Of a stretch of 64,000 nt of DNA, positions 44,069 to 52,338 are shown piece after piece. Positions within the stretch are counted from its first letter, which is position 1; each line of letters starts with the position of its first letter. Source of the DNA: CAWCUZ01 sp963798795. Its GTDB lineage: Bacteria > Acidobacteriota > Vicinamibacteria > Vicinamibacterales > SCN-69-37. Both the position numbers and the translations under genes were made by a program. The notes under the pieces were generated by a model that was not told the DNA's origin, ran no database searches, and was given only the letters and a program-made list of their open reading frames with translations. The stretch covers positions 1,612,001 through 1,676,000 of the forward strand of contig CAWCUZ010000001.1 in the NCBI GenBank assembly GCA_963798795.1, written 5' to 3'.

Positions 44069-44533
44069 ATGGATCCCGTGTCCCTTCCGGGGACCTCGTT
44101 CGGCCTCATCGGCCGGCTGGTCCTGGCCGCCCTCTTCGGCGCCGCCATGGGCATCAACCGCGAGTTCGAAGGCAAGTCGGCCGGCCTGCGGACGCACGCT
44201 CTGGTCGCGCTCGGGTCGGGGCTGGCCGCGCTCGTGGGGATGGATCTGTCCGCTGCGTCGGTCACCGGCGACCCGGCCGCGCCGGCGCGCATCATCCAGG
44301 GCCTGGTGGCCGGCATCGGGTTCATCGGCGGCGGCGTCATTCTTCAGCGCGGCGGCAACGTTCACGGACTCACCACGGCCGCGTCGGTCTGGGTTGCGGC
44401 ACTGGTCGGCACGGCGACGACCATCGGCATGTGGCGAACGGCGCTGGCAGCGACGGTCCTTGCCGTGCTCGTGCTCGCCGCCGGACGGCTCGATGGCGCC
44501 GTGCGCAGCTGGAGGCAACGACGGAAGAGATGA
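44069..44533 (+). CDS. MgtC/SapB-family membrane protein
   Basis: The 154-residue product has four or five membrane spans and the family's diagnostic block FGAAMGINREFEGKSAGLRTHALVALGSGLAALV, with GLVAGIGFIGGGVILQRGGNVHGLTTAASVWVAALVG after it. The charged NRE...KSAG-R motif and the conserved GFIGGG are intact. It lacks the soluble C-terminal domain found in Salmonella MgtC, as do most environmental homologues. The family is linked to Mg2+ limitation and F-ATPase control in pathogens; here the role is unproven. Its stop faces a GT-like gene across four CTGCCTT repeats. Confidence 0.88.
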   Translation: MDPVSLPGTSFGLIGRLVLAALFGAAMGINREFEGKSAGLRTHALVALGSGLAALVGMDLSAASVTGDPAAPARIIQGLVAGIGFIGGGVILQRGGNVHGLTTAASVWVAALVGTATTIGMWRTALAATVLAVLVLAAGRLDGAVRSWRQRRKR

Positions 44534-44540
44534 TTATTTT

Positions 44541-44568
44541 CTGCCTTCTGCCTTCTGCCTTCTGCCTT
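44541..44568. repeat. Four perfect CTGCCTT heptamers
   Basis: CTGCCTT is repeated four times without a mismatch in the 39 bases between two convergent stops. It belongs with the short heptamer arrays seen between other genes here. Confidence 0.9.
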
Positions 44569-44572
44569 TCAA

Positions 44573-46030
44573 CTACTCCCACACGATGAGTCGGCCGCGT
44601 CGTTCGGCCTCCGCGTGGGTGCGCCGGTACGTTTGGGCCTGTTGCCGCGCGGCCTGCTGTTCGGCGCCCCACCAGGATTCCGGTCTGAGATCGAGGACGA
44701 CCGGCCGGCCGCTGGCCAGTGCGGCGTCGAGGCGCGCGGACACGTCTGTCGGCCACGCCCAGCCGGGGCACACCGGCTCCCAGGCCGGCGCCGGCCCGCG
44801 ACCCTCGCGCGCGATCAGCTCGCGAACCAGCGGAATGGCCGGGCAGAGCTGACCCGTGACAATCAGGCTGTCGGCCGGAACCGTCTGAAGCCGTGCGGGC
44901 CACGCGCGGATCGTTTCTTCGCGCGGCGCGGCTCGCACGCGCACGATCGGCACCGCCACGACGACCGGCACGACGAGCGCGGCGGCAATCCACGCCGCCC
45001 GCCCGCGCGACCGCCCCGCCCAGCGGTCGAACGCGAGCGCTGCAGGGATGGCCAGCGCGAACGGAAACGCCGCGACGAGATACCGCGGGCTGTAGCCAAC
45101 GGCCGGATATGTCGCCGTCCACGCCAGTTGCGCGGCCGACGGCGCCACGCCGGCGAACAGCACCGACCCGGGACGCCAGATGCGATTCGGCCACCGCATG
45201 TGCGCGATCACGGCCCCCGGCGCCACCACCGGGCCGAGGACCAGCAGCCAGCCGATGAACGTGGCGATTCGACTGCCTCCGCTGAGCAGTGCCGTCCGAT
45301 CGCGCGCCAGCCCGGCGAACCAGCCGCGCACCATCGCAAAGTACGCCGGATCGCGTGCGAGCACGATCGCGATAGGGACGACCGTCGCGATGACGCCCCC
45401 GCCGGCCATCGCGGCGAGCAGGCGCCAGCGGTCTGTACGCGGAGCCGCGGCCAACACGAGGGGCAACGAGAACGCGCCGAGCAGCAGCCCTTCCCGGATG
45501 CCGATGGCGACGCCGAGCGTCGCGCCCGCGGCCCCGGCCAGCAGCACGGCGCGATGGCGTCGTGCGTCGTCGTGATGCGCGGCCCGCGCCGCCAGCAGGA
45601 ACGCCAGCAGAAACACCGCCACCGCGGGGCCGTCGGTCAGCAGCGTGCCACTGGTGTGCGCCATGGCCGGTGAACAGGCCACGGCCGCGCCGGCCAGCAC
45701 GGACGCGCGCCGGCTGAGGCCGCACTCGAGCGCCACACGCCAGGTGAGCGGCGCCGCCGCGCAGGCGACCATCGTCCAGAACAGCCTGAGCAGCCGTTCG
45801 AGGTCCCACGGCGATCCGCCCAGGTCGAACCAGACCCGCGCCAGCGCGTGCGACACGCCGATGAACACCGGGCGTCCCAGACCAAGCCCGCCGACCTGCC
45901 CCGTGACGGCTTGCAGCACGTAGCCGAACGAATCCCAGTACACGGGCGTGTGCGGTGCCACCAGCAGCGCCGCCGCGAGCGCGACGACGTAGAGCGGCGC
46001 AGCGACGGGGCGAGGGGTCGACGGTGCCAA
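44573..46030 (-). CDS. Polytopic membrane glycosyltransferase-like (GT39/ArnT-like) protein
   Basis: About 480 residues with ~10 membrane spans. The first loop is APHTPVYWDSFGYVLQAVTGQVGGLGLGRPVFIGVSHALARVW, whose WDS recalls the acidic first-loop residue of GT-C transferases. It then has LTWRVALECGLSRRASVLAGAAVA and GTLLTDGPAVAVFLLAFLLAA, and a soluble C-terminal part (PADSLIVTGQLCPAIPLVREL ... VVLDLRPESWWGAEQQAARQQ). The start is not certain: a TTG just inside the adjacent repeat element is assumed, and a GTG before PLYVVALAAALLV would shorten it. Sugar transfer from a polyprenyl donor is inferred only from topology. Confidence 0.55.
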   Translation of the reverse strand: MAPSTPRPVAAPLYVVALAAALLVAPHTPVYWDSFGYVLQAVTGQVGGLGLGRPVFIGVSHALARVWFDLGGSPWDLERLLRLFWTMVACAAAPLTWRVALECGLSRRASVLAGAAVACSPAMAHTSGTLLTDGPAVAVFLLAFLLAARAAHHDDARRHRAVLLAGAAGATLGVAIGIREGLLLGAFSLPLVLAAAPRTDRWRLLAAMAGGGVIATVVPIAIVLARDPAYFAMVRGWFAGLARDRTALLSGGSRIATFIGWLLVLGPVVAPGAVIAHMRWPNRIWRPGSVLFAGVAPSAAQLAWTATYPAVGYSPRYLVAAFPFALAIPAALAFDRWAGRSRGRAAWIAAALVVPVVVAVPIVRVRAAPREETIRAWPARLQTVPADSLIVTGQLCPAIPLVRELIAREGRGPAPAWEPVCPGWAWPTDVSARLDAALASGRPVVLDLRPESWWGAEQQAARQQAQTYRRTHAEAERRGRLIVWE

Positions 46031-46165
46031 GGTCCGACGGTTCGAGGGTTCGCGTAACGGACTGATGCTGGCCAGCTTATAGAAGAAGTTGACGAGCGAC
46101 AGACCGTTCGTCGAACCTTGGGACCCTGGGACCCTGGGACTCTGGGACCCTGGGCCCCTGGGACC
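46031..46165. repeat. Dispersed GGGACC/AACGnACTGA element (copy C)
   Basis: The left arm (GGTTCGCGTAACGGACTGAT, then GCTGGCCAGC) and the right arm (CGTTCGTCGAACC followed by repeated TTGGGACCCTGGGACC) are inverted. A ~45-base centre separates them. It fills the whole divergent intergenic space between the GT-like and exonuclease genes, so it must contain or replace their promoters. Confidence 0.85.
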
Positions 46166-46167
46166 AT

Positions 46168-46986
46168 ATGAACGTGCATCTGATCGACGGCACCTACGAG
46201 TTGTTCCGCCACTATCACGCCCTGCCGTCCGAACGCGACGCACAGGGCCGCGAGGTCGCGGCGGTGCGTGGGGTCCTCCGGTCGCTCGGCGGCCTCCGCC
46301 ACGCGGGCGCAACGCACATTGGCGTGGCCACCGACCACGTCATCGAGTCGTTTCGCAACCGGCTCTGGCCCGGCTACAAGACCGGAGCTGGCATCGAACC
46401 CGACCTGCTCGCCCAGTTTCCGCTCCTCGAAGATACGCTGCGCGACGCCGGCCTCGTCGTCTGGCCGATGGTCGAGTTCGAGGCGGACGATGCGCTGGCC
46501 TCGGCCGCGGCGGCCCTGGACCGCGACCCGCGCGTGGACCGGGTGTTCATCTGCACGCCGGACAAGGACCTCGCCCAGTGCGTCCGCGGCACGCGCGTCG
46601 TGCAGGAGGTCCGGCGCACTCGCGAGGTGCGCGACGAGGCCGCCATCGTCGCAAAGTTCGGCGTTCCGCCAGCGTCGATTCCCGACTATCTGGCGCTCGT
46701 CGGTGACGCGGCCGACGGCTATCCCGGCCTGCCTGGATGGGGCGCGCGATCCAGTGCCGCCGTCCTGGCGCGCTTCGGGCGGCTCGAAGCCATCCCAGAC
46801 GACTGGCGGTCGTGGCACGCCACCGCGGCCCGTCCGGCCGAACTTGCGGCCACGCTGGGGCGCGACCGCGACCTCGCCTATCTGTTCCGCACGCTCGCCA
46901 CTCTCCGGACGGACCTGCCCGTCATCGACGACGTCGAGAGGCTGAGACAGGGGCGGGGGCAGACCGGGGTCAAACCTGAGGTTTGA
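46168..46986 (+). CDS. Stand-alone 5'-3' exonuclease/flap endonuclease (PolA N-domain-like)
   Basis: The 272-residue protein carries the metal-binding acidic residues of the FEN family: HLIDGTYELFRHYHAL, SFRNRLWPGYKTGAG (the helical-arch basic residues), VEFEADDALASAA, ICTPDKDLAQCV. The helix-3-turn-helix is in LVGDAADGYPGLPGWGARSSAAVL. It matches the 5' nuclease domain of DNA polymerase I without a polymerase. It should remove flaps or RNA primers. The last nine residues (GQTGVKPEV, with the stop) are encoded by an intergenic palindrome that also encodes the end of the convergent gene. The start lies two bases after the repeat element. Confidence 0.85.
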   Translation: MNVHLIDGTYELFRHYHALPSERDAQGREVAAVRGVLRSLGGLRHAGATHIGVATDHVIESFRNRLWPGYKTGAGIEPDLLAQFPLLEDTLRDAGLVVWPMVEFEADDALASAAAALDRDPRVDRVFICTPDKDLAQCVRGTRVVQEVRRTREVRDEAAIVAKFGVPPASIPDYLALVGDAADGYPGLPGWGARSSAAVLARFGRLEAIPDDWRSWHATAARPAELAATLGRDRDLAYLFRTLATLRTDLPVIDDVERLRQGRGQTGVKPEV

Positions 46987-46996
46987 CCCCGGTCTG
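46960..46996. repeat. Perfect 18-bp-arm palindrome spanning two stop codons
   Basis: CAGACCGGGGTCAAACCT and its exact complement are separated by one base. The TGA stops of both convergent genes lie inside it, 17 bases overlapping. It belongs to the GGGGTCAGACC family (20647, 41731), here in a GTCAAACC variant. Confidence 0.95.
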
Positions 46997-47707
46997 ACCC
47001 CGGCCCCGCGCCGTCCCTCTCACCATCAGAGTCTCCGCTCGCCGCCACACATCCGCCAGTCCCTCGTCGTCCTCGAACCTGCGATTCGGAATCGCCCGTG
47101 CCGGGACCGACAAGGGCACCGTTGCTCCGCCGAACGGGTCGGGCGCGATGACCAGCGTGTCGCCGTCGTCCACGCAAGCCGAGTACCCGTCGAGGTGCTG
47201 CGTCTCGGTCCAGCCGTTGCAGAACGTGAGCGAGACGAAGTCGGCGACTTCGAGGAAGCGGTAGTCGCCCGCGAGATCGGCGTCCGTCAACCCGGCCGCC
47301 GCGGCGAACCGATCGCGCAGCCCTGTCAGCGCCGCGAAAAAGGCGCGCCATTCCGCATCGCCGCGGAATCTGCGGTACACGTGCAGTGCGTGCTGCGCCA
47401 CGAGCGCGGCGGCCCAGGAGTGGTCGGACAGACGAGACAGGCCGCGCGGCCACACGGCCCGCCGCGCCTCGACGGGCGCCGAGACGAAGTCGGCGACGGT
47501 TCCCGACGTCGGATCGCGAATGGGCGCCGCGTCGAGCTCGCGCCAGCCGTTGTCGTGCTGCTCGATGGCCAAGGCGATGACGTCGCGACGCGGATGGGAG
47601 GGCCAGCCGTCGGCGACCCAGCCGTCCATGATCCGGCGCGCGAGGGCCGCGTGATCCGGCTGCGTGATGAGCCGCTGCGACTCGCCGGCGGGTCTGACGA
47701 TCACCAT
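46970..47707 (-). CDS. DUF3891-family protein
   Basis: The 245-residue protein (MVIVRPAGESQRLITQPDHAALARRIMDGW) has the DUF3891 layout: ITQPDHA near residue 17, IALAIEQHDNGWRELD with a possible metal-binding HDNGW, HSWAAALVAQHALHVYRRF, FVSLTFCNGW, TQHLDGY. Conserved His/Asp suggest a metal-dependent all-helical hydrolase like HD-type proteins, but no activity is established. The C-terminal GQTGVKPQV is encoded by the shared palindrome and mirrors the tail of the convergent exonuclease (GQTGVKPEV). It is divergent from the DUF2723 gene. Confidence 0.75.
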   Translation of the reverse strand: MVIVRPAGESQRLITQPDHAALARRIMDGWVADGWPSHPRRDVIALAIEQHDNGWRELDAAPIRDPTSGTVADFVSAPVEARRAVWPRGLSRLSDHSWAAALVAQHALHVYRRFRGDAEWRAFFAALTGLRDRFAAAAGLTDADLAGDYRFLEVADFVSLTFCNGWTETQHLDGYSACVDDGDTLVIAPDPFGGATVPLSVPARAIPNRRFEDDEGLADVWRRAETLMVRGTARGRGQTGVKPQV

Positions 47708-47873
47708 CCGAGTGTACCGGCGGCACTCCCGTCTCGGGAAGGACACGCGCGGGCGGCCTGGCCGGGCGCCCGCCGATTCACAGCCGCGGCACGGTTGCGC
47801 GCGGCGCCTCCCGGCCAGACGCTGACCGCCGGCCGGTTCAAAGTGATCCGATGGCCGTGATACGACATAGGAC

Positions 47874-49859
47874 GTGCGTCCACGCGCCGCTGCCGTCGTC
47901 CTGGGGCTGGCGGCGGTCCTGTACGTCCTGACGCTCGCGCCTACGGTCACGCCGGTCGACAGCGGCGAGCTGATCGTTGCAGCGCGCGCACTCGGCGTCG
48001 CCCACCCGCCGGGGGTTCCGCTGTACACGCTGCTCGCGCACGCGGCCACCTGGTTGCCGCTCGGCTCGATCGCCGAGCGCGTGAACCTGGCCTCCGCCCT
48101 GTTCGGCGTCCTGGCCGCGGCCGCCGCGGCCTGGCTCACGGCCCTGCTGATTCCGGCGACGCCTTCGGGCCGGGCACCGCACGCCACGCGTGGGAGGCGG
48201 GCCCGCCAACCGGCCGCCGCCACGGCGCCGTCCGCCGCCGCGTTTCCGGTGCTGGCCGGTGCGCTCGTTGCGGGCCTGCTCGTCGCGACATCGCGCACGC
48301 TGTGGGCGTACGCGACCGTCGCCGAGGTCTACTCGCTCAATGCGTGCCTCATCGTCACGGCATTCGTCCTGTTGTTCACCTGGCGGAACCGTGTCCTCGA
48401 CGCGGCCGGGAAGGCAGGAGCGGAGCGCTGGTTGTACGGCGCGGCCGTCACCGTGGGACTGGCGCTCGGCGTCCATCACGTCACCGTCGGGCTGATGTTT
48501 CCCGCGTTCGGCTGGCTGATCGTGACGACCGCGCGGCAGCGGCCGATCCGGCGCGGCACGCAGCTTCGCGCGGTCGCCTGTTTCGCCGCGGGACTCGCCA
48601 TCTATCTGTACCTGCCGCTCTCGGCCTCCACCTCGCCGCTCATCAACTGGGGCGATCCCCGGACCTGGCAGCGCTTCTGGTGGCATGTGACCGGGCGGCA
48701 GTACCAGGTGTTCCTGTCGTTCTCCCTTCGCACGATGCTCGACCAGTTTCAGGGCGACTTCGGGCGCTATCTGTTTCGGGAGTTCGGCCCGCGGTGGTTT
48801 CCGGCGGCGCTGCTGCTCGCCGGCGCCGGCTTCGTCCGGCTCTGGCGCCGTGACCGCACGGCCGGCATCGCGCTCGCGCTCGCCGCGATCGTCGACGTCG
48901 CGTACGCCCTCAACTACGACATCGCCGAGGACAAGGACGCCTACTACCTGCCGGCGTTCCTCGTGCTGGCGCTTGCGGCCGGCGTGGGCGGGGCCTGGCT
49001 GCTGCAGTCGGTCCGCCAGTCGTCGCGCGCCGTGCGCGGTGCGGCGGCCGCGGCGCTGGCCGGGATCGTGGTGGCGGCCTTCGCGGCGAACCTGCCGTTC
49101 GACAATCGCAGGCGTGACTTCGTCGCGCACGACTACGTCGAGAACATCCTGAGCACGGTCGATCCGCACGGCCTGCTGCTGACGCTCGACTGGGAGGTCT
49201 ACTCGCCCTGGCTCTACGTCCGGCACGAGGAAGGCGCGCGGCCGGATGCCCGCGTGGTCGATCTGAACCTGCTCCGGCGATCCTGGTACTTCGGCTACCT
49301 CGATCGCCAGCTCCCCGACCTGATGCGCGGCGTGCGTCCCGAAGCCGATGCCTTCCTGGAGGATCTCCGGCGCTGGGATCGCGACCCCGATCTCTACGAA
49401 CGCGACGCGGCGCTCAATCGCCGGATCAACGAACGGTTCTACGCGCTGATCCTGGCGTTCGTCCGCACACAACTGGCCACGGGCGCGCCGGCCTACGTGA
49501 CCGAGGACGTCCTCACCGCCGATCCCGAGACGGCTCGGCGCCTGGCCGCCTACAACCGCGTGCCGCAGGGCCTTGTCTTCCAGCTCACCACCGAGACGGG
49601 ATTCGTCCGGCCGGCCGACCCCGCGCTCCGGATGCGCGGCCTGTTCGACGGAACGATGGCGTTCGAGCCGGACGACGTGGTGCGCGTCAAGATCGCGCCG
49701 GTGTACCTCGGCATGCTCGTCAACCGCGGGCGGTATCTGGCGGCGTACGGACGCCGGGACGAAGCGGCCGCGCTGTTCGAGCGCGCGCTCGCGCTCGATC
49801 CGGACTTCGCGCCGGCGCGCGCGTCGCTCGACAGCCTGCGACGCGCAGGACCACGGTAG
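47874..49859 (+). CDS. DUF2723 (TMEM260-like) membrane protein with TPR-like tail
   Basis: A GTG start, with ATAGGA seven bases upstream, gives 661 residues. The DUF2723 signature is clear: YVLTLAPTVTPVDSGELIVA and ARALGVAHPPGVPLYTLLAH. About eleven spans follow, with AYATVAEVYSLNACLIVTAF, GLALGVHHVTVGLMF, LNYDIAEDKDAYYLPAFLVLAL. The soluble C-terminal third begins LLLTLDWEVYSPWLYVRH and ends in a TPR-like helix pair (YGRRDEAAALFERALALDP). Human TMEM260, in the same family, is an O-mannosyltransferase; the acidic DSGE in loop 1 suits that chemistry. Protein or polysaccharide glycosylation is inferred. Confidence 0.85.
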   Translation: MRPRAAAVVLGLAAVLYVLTLAPTVTPVDSGELIVAARALGVAHPPGVPLYTLLAHAATWLPLGSIAERVNLASALFGVLAAAAAAWLTALLIPATPSGRAPHATRGRRARQPAAATAPSAAAFPVLAGALVAGLLVATSRTLWAYATVAEVYSLNACLIVTAFVLLFTWRNRVLDAAGKAGAERWLYGAAVTVGLALGVHHVTVGLMFPAFGWLIVTTARQRPIRRGTQLRAVACFAAGLAIYLYLPLSASTSPLINWGDPRTWQRFWWHVTGRQYQVFLSFSLRTMLDQFQGDFGRYLFREFGPRWFPAALLLAGAGFVRLWRRDRTAGIALALAAIVDVAYALNYDIAEDKDAYYLPAFLVLALAAGVGGAWLLQSVRQSSRAVRGAAAAALAGIVVAAFAANLPFDNRRRDFVAHDYVENILSTVDPHGLLLTLDWEVYSPWLYVRHEEGARPDARVVDLNLLRRSWYFGYLDRQLPDLMRGVRPEADAFLEDLRRWDRDPDLYERDAALNRRINERFYALILAFVRTQLATGAPAYVTEDVLTADPETARRLAAYNRVPQGLVFQLTTETGFVRPADPALRMRGLFDGTMAFEPDDVVRVKIAPVYLGMLVNRGRYLAAYGRRDEAAALFERALALDPDFAPARASLDSLRRAGPR

Positions 49860-49881
49860 GGTTCGACACCGCGAACGCGGT

Positions 49882-52338
49882 TCACCTTCCGGTACGCCGC
49901 TTCACCCGCGCCGCCGCCAGGAACGCCAAGCGGCGTTCGTTCTCTTTGACGACGGTGGAGTCCGGGCCGGAGGCCGCCAGCACGTCTCTGGCGTGCTCGA
50001 GCAGCGGCTGCGCCTCGTCCAGTCGTCTCTGATCGGTGAGGTTCTCTCCGAGCGCGCTCCACACGATTGCCGCGTCCCTGCTGTCGCGCCCGACGACCTC
50101 CTGGCGGATCGAAAGCGCCTCCCGGAGCTGCGCTTCACCGCTGGTCAGCTTTCCCGCGCGGGTGAGATACACGCCGTCCACCAGCAGCGACAGCGACAGC
50201 TCCACATGCCGCGGCGGAAGGTTCAGCCGCTGATCGGTCAGGGCCCGGTCGATGATCGGCCGCGCCTCGTCGAGCCGGCCCTCCTGGATCAGGAGATCGG
50301 CCAGCAGCGCGCGCGCGTAGGCCGTGTGGGAATGCGACGCCCCGAGCAGCCGCGCCCGCAGGTCCACGGCCTCGCGCAACGCGGCTTCGGCTTCGGTCAG
50401 CCGTCCTGCCAGCCGATAGTAGACGCCGAGGTTCTGAATGGTCGTCGCCAGGTTGGCGTTCTCGCCCCGGGGGCGGAGCAGCTGCGCCGACTCCTGCTGC
50501 AGCGACGCGGCGCGCGCAAGATCGCCCTGGCGCGAGACGGCAATTGCCAGGTTGCCCAGCACGAACGGCAGCGACGGATCCGATTTCGATCGCATCACCG
50601 GCAGCGCGCGCTCCAGGACCGCCTGCGCGTCGGCATAGCGGTTCAGGCCCAGCAACGACATGCCATACACGTTGCGTACGGTCGCGACGTCCGTCGAGTC
50701 GTCACCGTAAGCCTGGATGGCGGCGGGCACGGCCCACTCGCCGAGGGCCGCGCCCTGCTGGTACTTCCCGGCCCAGTAGTAGCTCGACAGCAGGACGGAC
50801 GCCGCGGCCAGCGTCGCGGGGGCCCGATCGCCGGCGCGCTCCCGCTCGATGCCGAGTGCCTGCTCGTGCAGCGCCAGGCCCGCCTCGAGCCTGCCCGCGT
50901 TGACGAGAACCTGCCCGATGGCCAGGTCGAGCGACGCGAGTGTCTCGGGATCGCCGGCGAACCGGGTCCGCGCTTCCGCCGCCGCGCGTTCGAGCGTCTC
51001 GACGGCGGTGATATTCGGGTTCTCCCGATACGGATCGCCGGCGAGGAAGATGCCCTGGACGAACTCGCCGACCGCCCTCGCGCGCTGCGCCTCGACGTCA
51101 GCCCGGTGCGCCTGCCAGAGCGCCAGCCCGCCCCCGGCGAGAATGGCCGCGATCGCGATCGCGCCGGCCGTCACCGCGGCGCGATGTCGCCGGACGAATC
51201 GTCCGAGACGGTACCGTCGGTCGTCGCCTCGCGCTTCCACCGCGTAGCCGGTGAGCCACCGTCGCACATCCCCCGCCAGTTGCTCGACAGACGCGTACCG
51301 GCGCTCGGGCGCCTTGCGCAGGGCCGTGGCCACGACCGCGTCGAGGCCGCCGCCCAGCTCGGCCCGGGTGGCCGGCGCGCCGGTCCGGCCGCGGACGGCC
51401 TCGCTCACCGGCGGTGGATCGTGCTCGCAAATCTCGCGCTCGAGTTCCGACGCCGACTGTCCGTCGCGCCGGAAGGGATGGCCGCCCGTCAGGAGCAGAT
51501 ACAGGAGGTCGCCCAGCGCGAACACGTCGCTGACCGTCGTCACGGTGTGGCCGTGGACCTGTTCGGGGCTGGCGTAAGCGGGGGACATCGGCCGCCCGCC
51601 TTCGCGCGTGGCGTCCAGGTCGCGCCCATCGGGCATCAGCACCTTGGCGATGCCGAAATCCAGCAGCCGCGGCACACCGTCGGCGGAGACGAGGATGTTG
51701 GCGGGCTTGATGTCGCGGTGCACGACGAGGTGCTGGTGCGCGTAGGTCACTGCCTCGCAGACCGACAGGAACAGGCGCAGCCGATCGCGAACCGGCAGCC
51801 GCTGCTCCCTGCAGTACGCGTCGATCGGCAACCCGTCGATGTACTCCATCACGAAGTACGGCTGCCCCCCGGCGGTCGTCCCGCCGTCGAACAGCCGCGC
51901 CACGTTCGGGTGGTTGAGCGACGCGAGGATCTGCCGCTCGTGCCGGAGCCGGCGCTCGATCTCGCCCGGGTCGTGTCCCCGCCGGATGAGCTTGATCGCG
52001 ACCTGCTGCCGGAACTCGGCGTCGTCGCGCGACGCCAGGTAGACGACGCCCATGCCGCCGCGGCCGACCTCGCGGTCGATCCGGTACGGCCCGATCCGAT
52101 CGACGCCCGGGCCGGCACCGGGCTCGTCGTCGACGAGCAGCCTGGCGCCGAACACGGCGGCCGGCTCTTCGAGGAATCCGGTGTCGCCGCGGTCGGCCGC
52201 GAGCAGGCCCGCGACCTCGGCGCGCAGCGCCGCATCGGCGCCGCAGGCCGCGTCGACGTACGCCGCACGCGCGCCCGGCTCGCGCTCGAGGGCCTCGGCG
52301 AGGATCGCCTCGATCTGCGGCCACCGGTCGCGGTTCAT
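49882..52338 (-). CDS. Membrane Ser/Thr protein kinase with TPR-like C-terminal half
   Basis: The 818-residue protein has a helical N-terminal part, then a kinase domain with GRGGMG at 92-97, Lys116, HRDIKPAN from 207, DFG 227-229 and SPEQVHG. One membrane span lies at about 389-407. Some 400 residues of TPR repeats follow (LNRYADAQAVLERALPVM, EAEAALREAVDLRARLLG, GEAQLREALSIRQEVVG). The ATG overlaps the stop of the ECF gene upstream (ATGA), so the sigma factor and kinase are translated together. It is a paralogue of the kinase at 9621, with the same order of domains. Confidence 0.93.
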   Translation of the reverse strand: MNRDRWPQIEAILAEALEREPGARAAYVDAACGADAALRAEVAGLLAADRGDTGFLEEPAAVFGARLLVDDEPGAGPGVDRIGPYRIDREVGRGGMGVVYLASRDDAEFRQQVAIKLIRRGHDPGEIERRLRHERQILASLNHPNVARLFDGGTTAGGQPYFVMEYIDGLPIDAYCREQRLPVRDRLRLFLSVCEAVTYAHQHLVVHRDIKPANILVSADGVPRLLDFGIAKVLMPDGRDLDATREGGRPMSPAYASPEQVHGHTVTTVSDVFALGDLLYLLLTGGHPFRRDGQSASELEREICEHDPPPVSEAVRGRTGAPATRAELGGGLDAVVATALRKAPERRYASVEQLAGDVRRWLTGYAVEARGDDRRYRLGRFVRRHRAAVTAGAIAIAAILAGGGLALWQAHRADVEAQRARAVGEFVQGIFLAGDPYRENPNITAVETLERAAAEARTRFAGDPETLASLDLAIGQVLVNAGRLEAGLALHEQALGIERERAGDRAPATLAAASVLLSSYYWAGKYQQGAALGEWAVPAAIQAYGDDSTDVATVRNVYGMSLLGLNRYADAQAVLERALPVMRSKSDPSLPFVLGNLAIAVSRQGDLARAASLQQESAQLLRPRGENANLATTIQNLGVYYRLAGRLTEAEAALREAVDLRARLLGASHSHTAYARALLADLLIQEGRLDEARPIIDRALTDQRLNLPPRHVELSLSLLVDGVYLTRAGKLTSGEAQLREALSIRQEVVGRDSRDAAIVWSALGENLTDQRRLDEAQPLLEHARDVLAASGPDSTVVKENERRLAFLAAARVKRRTGR

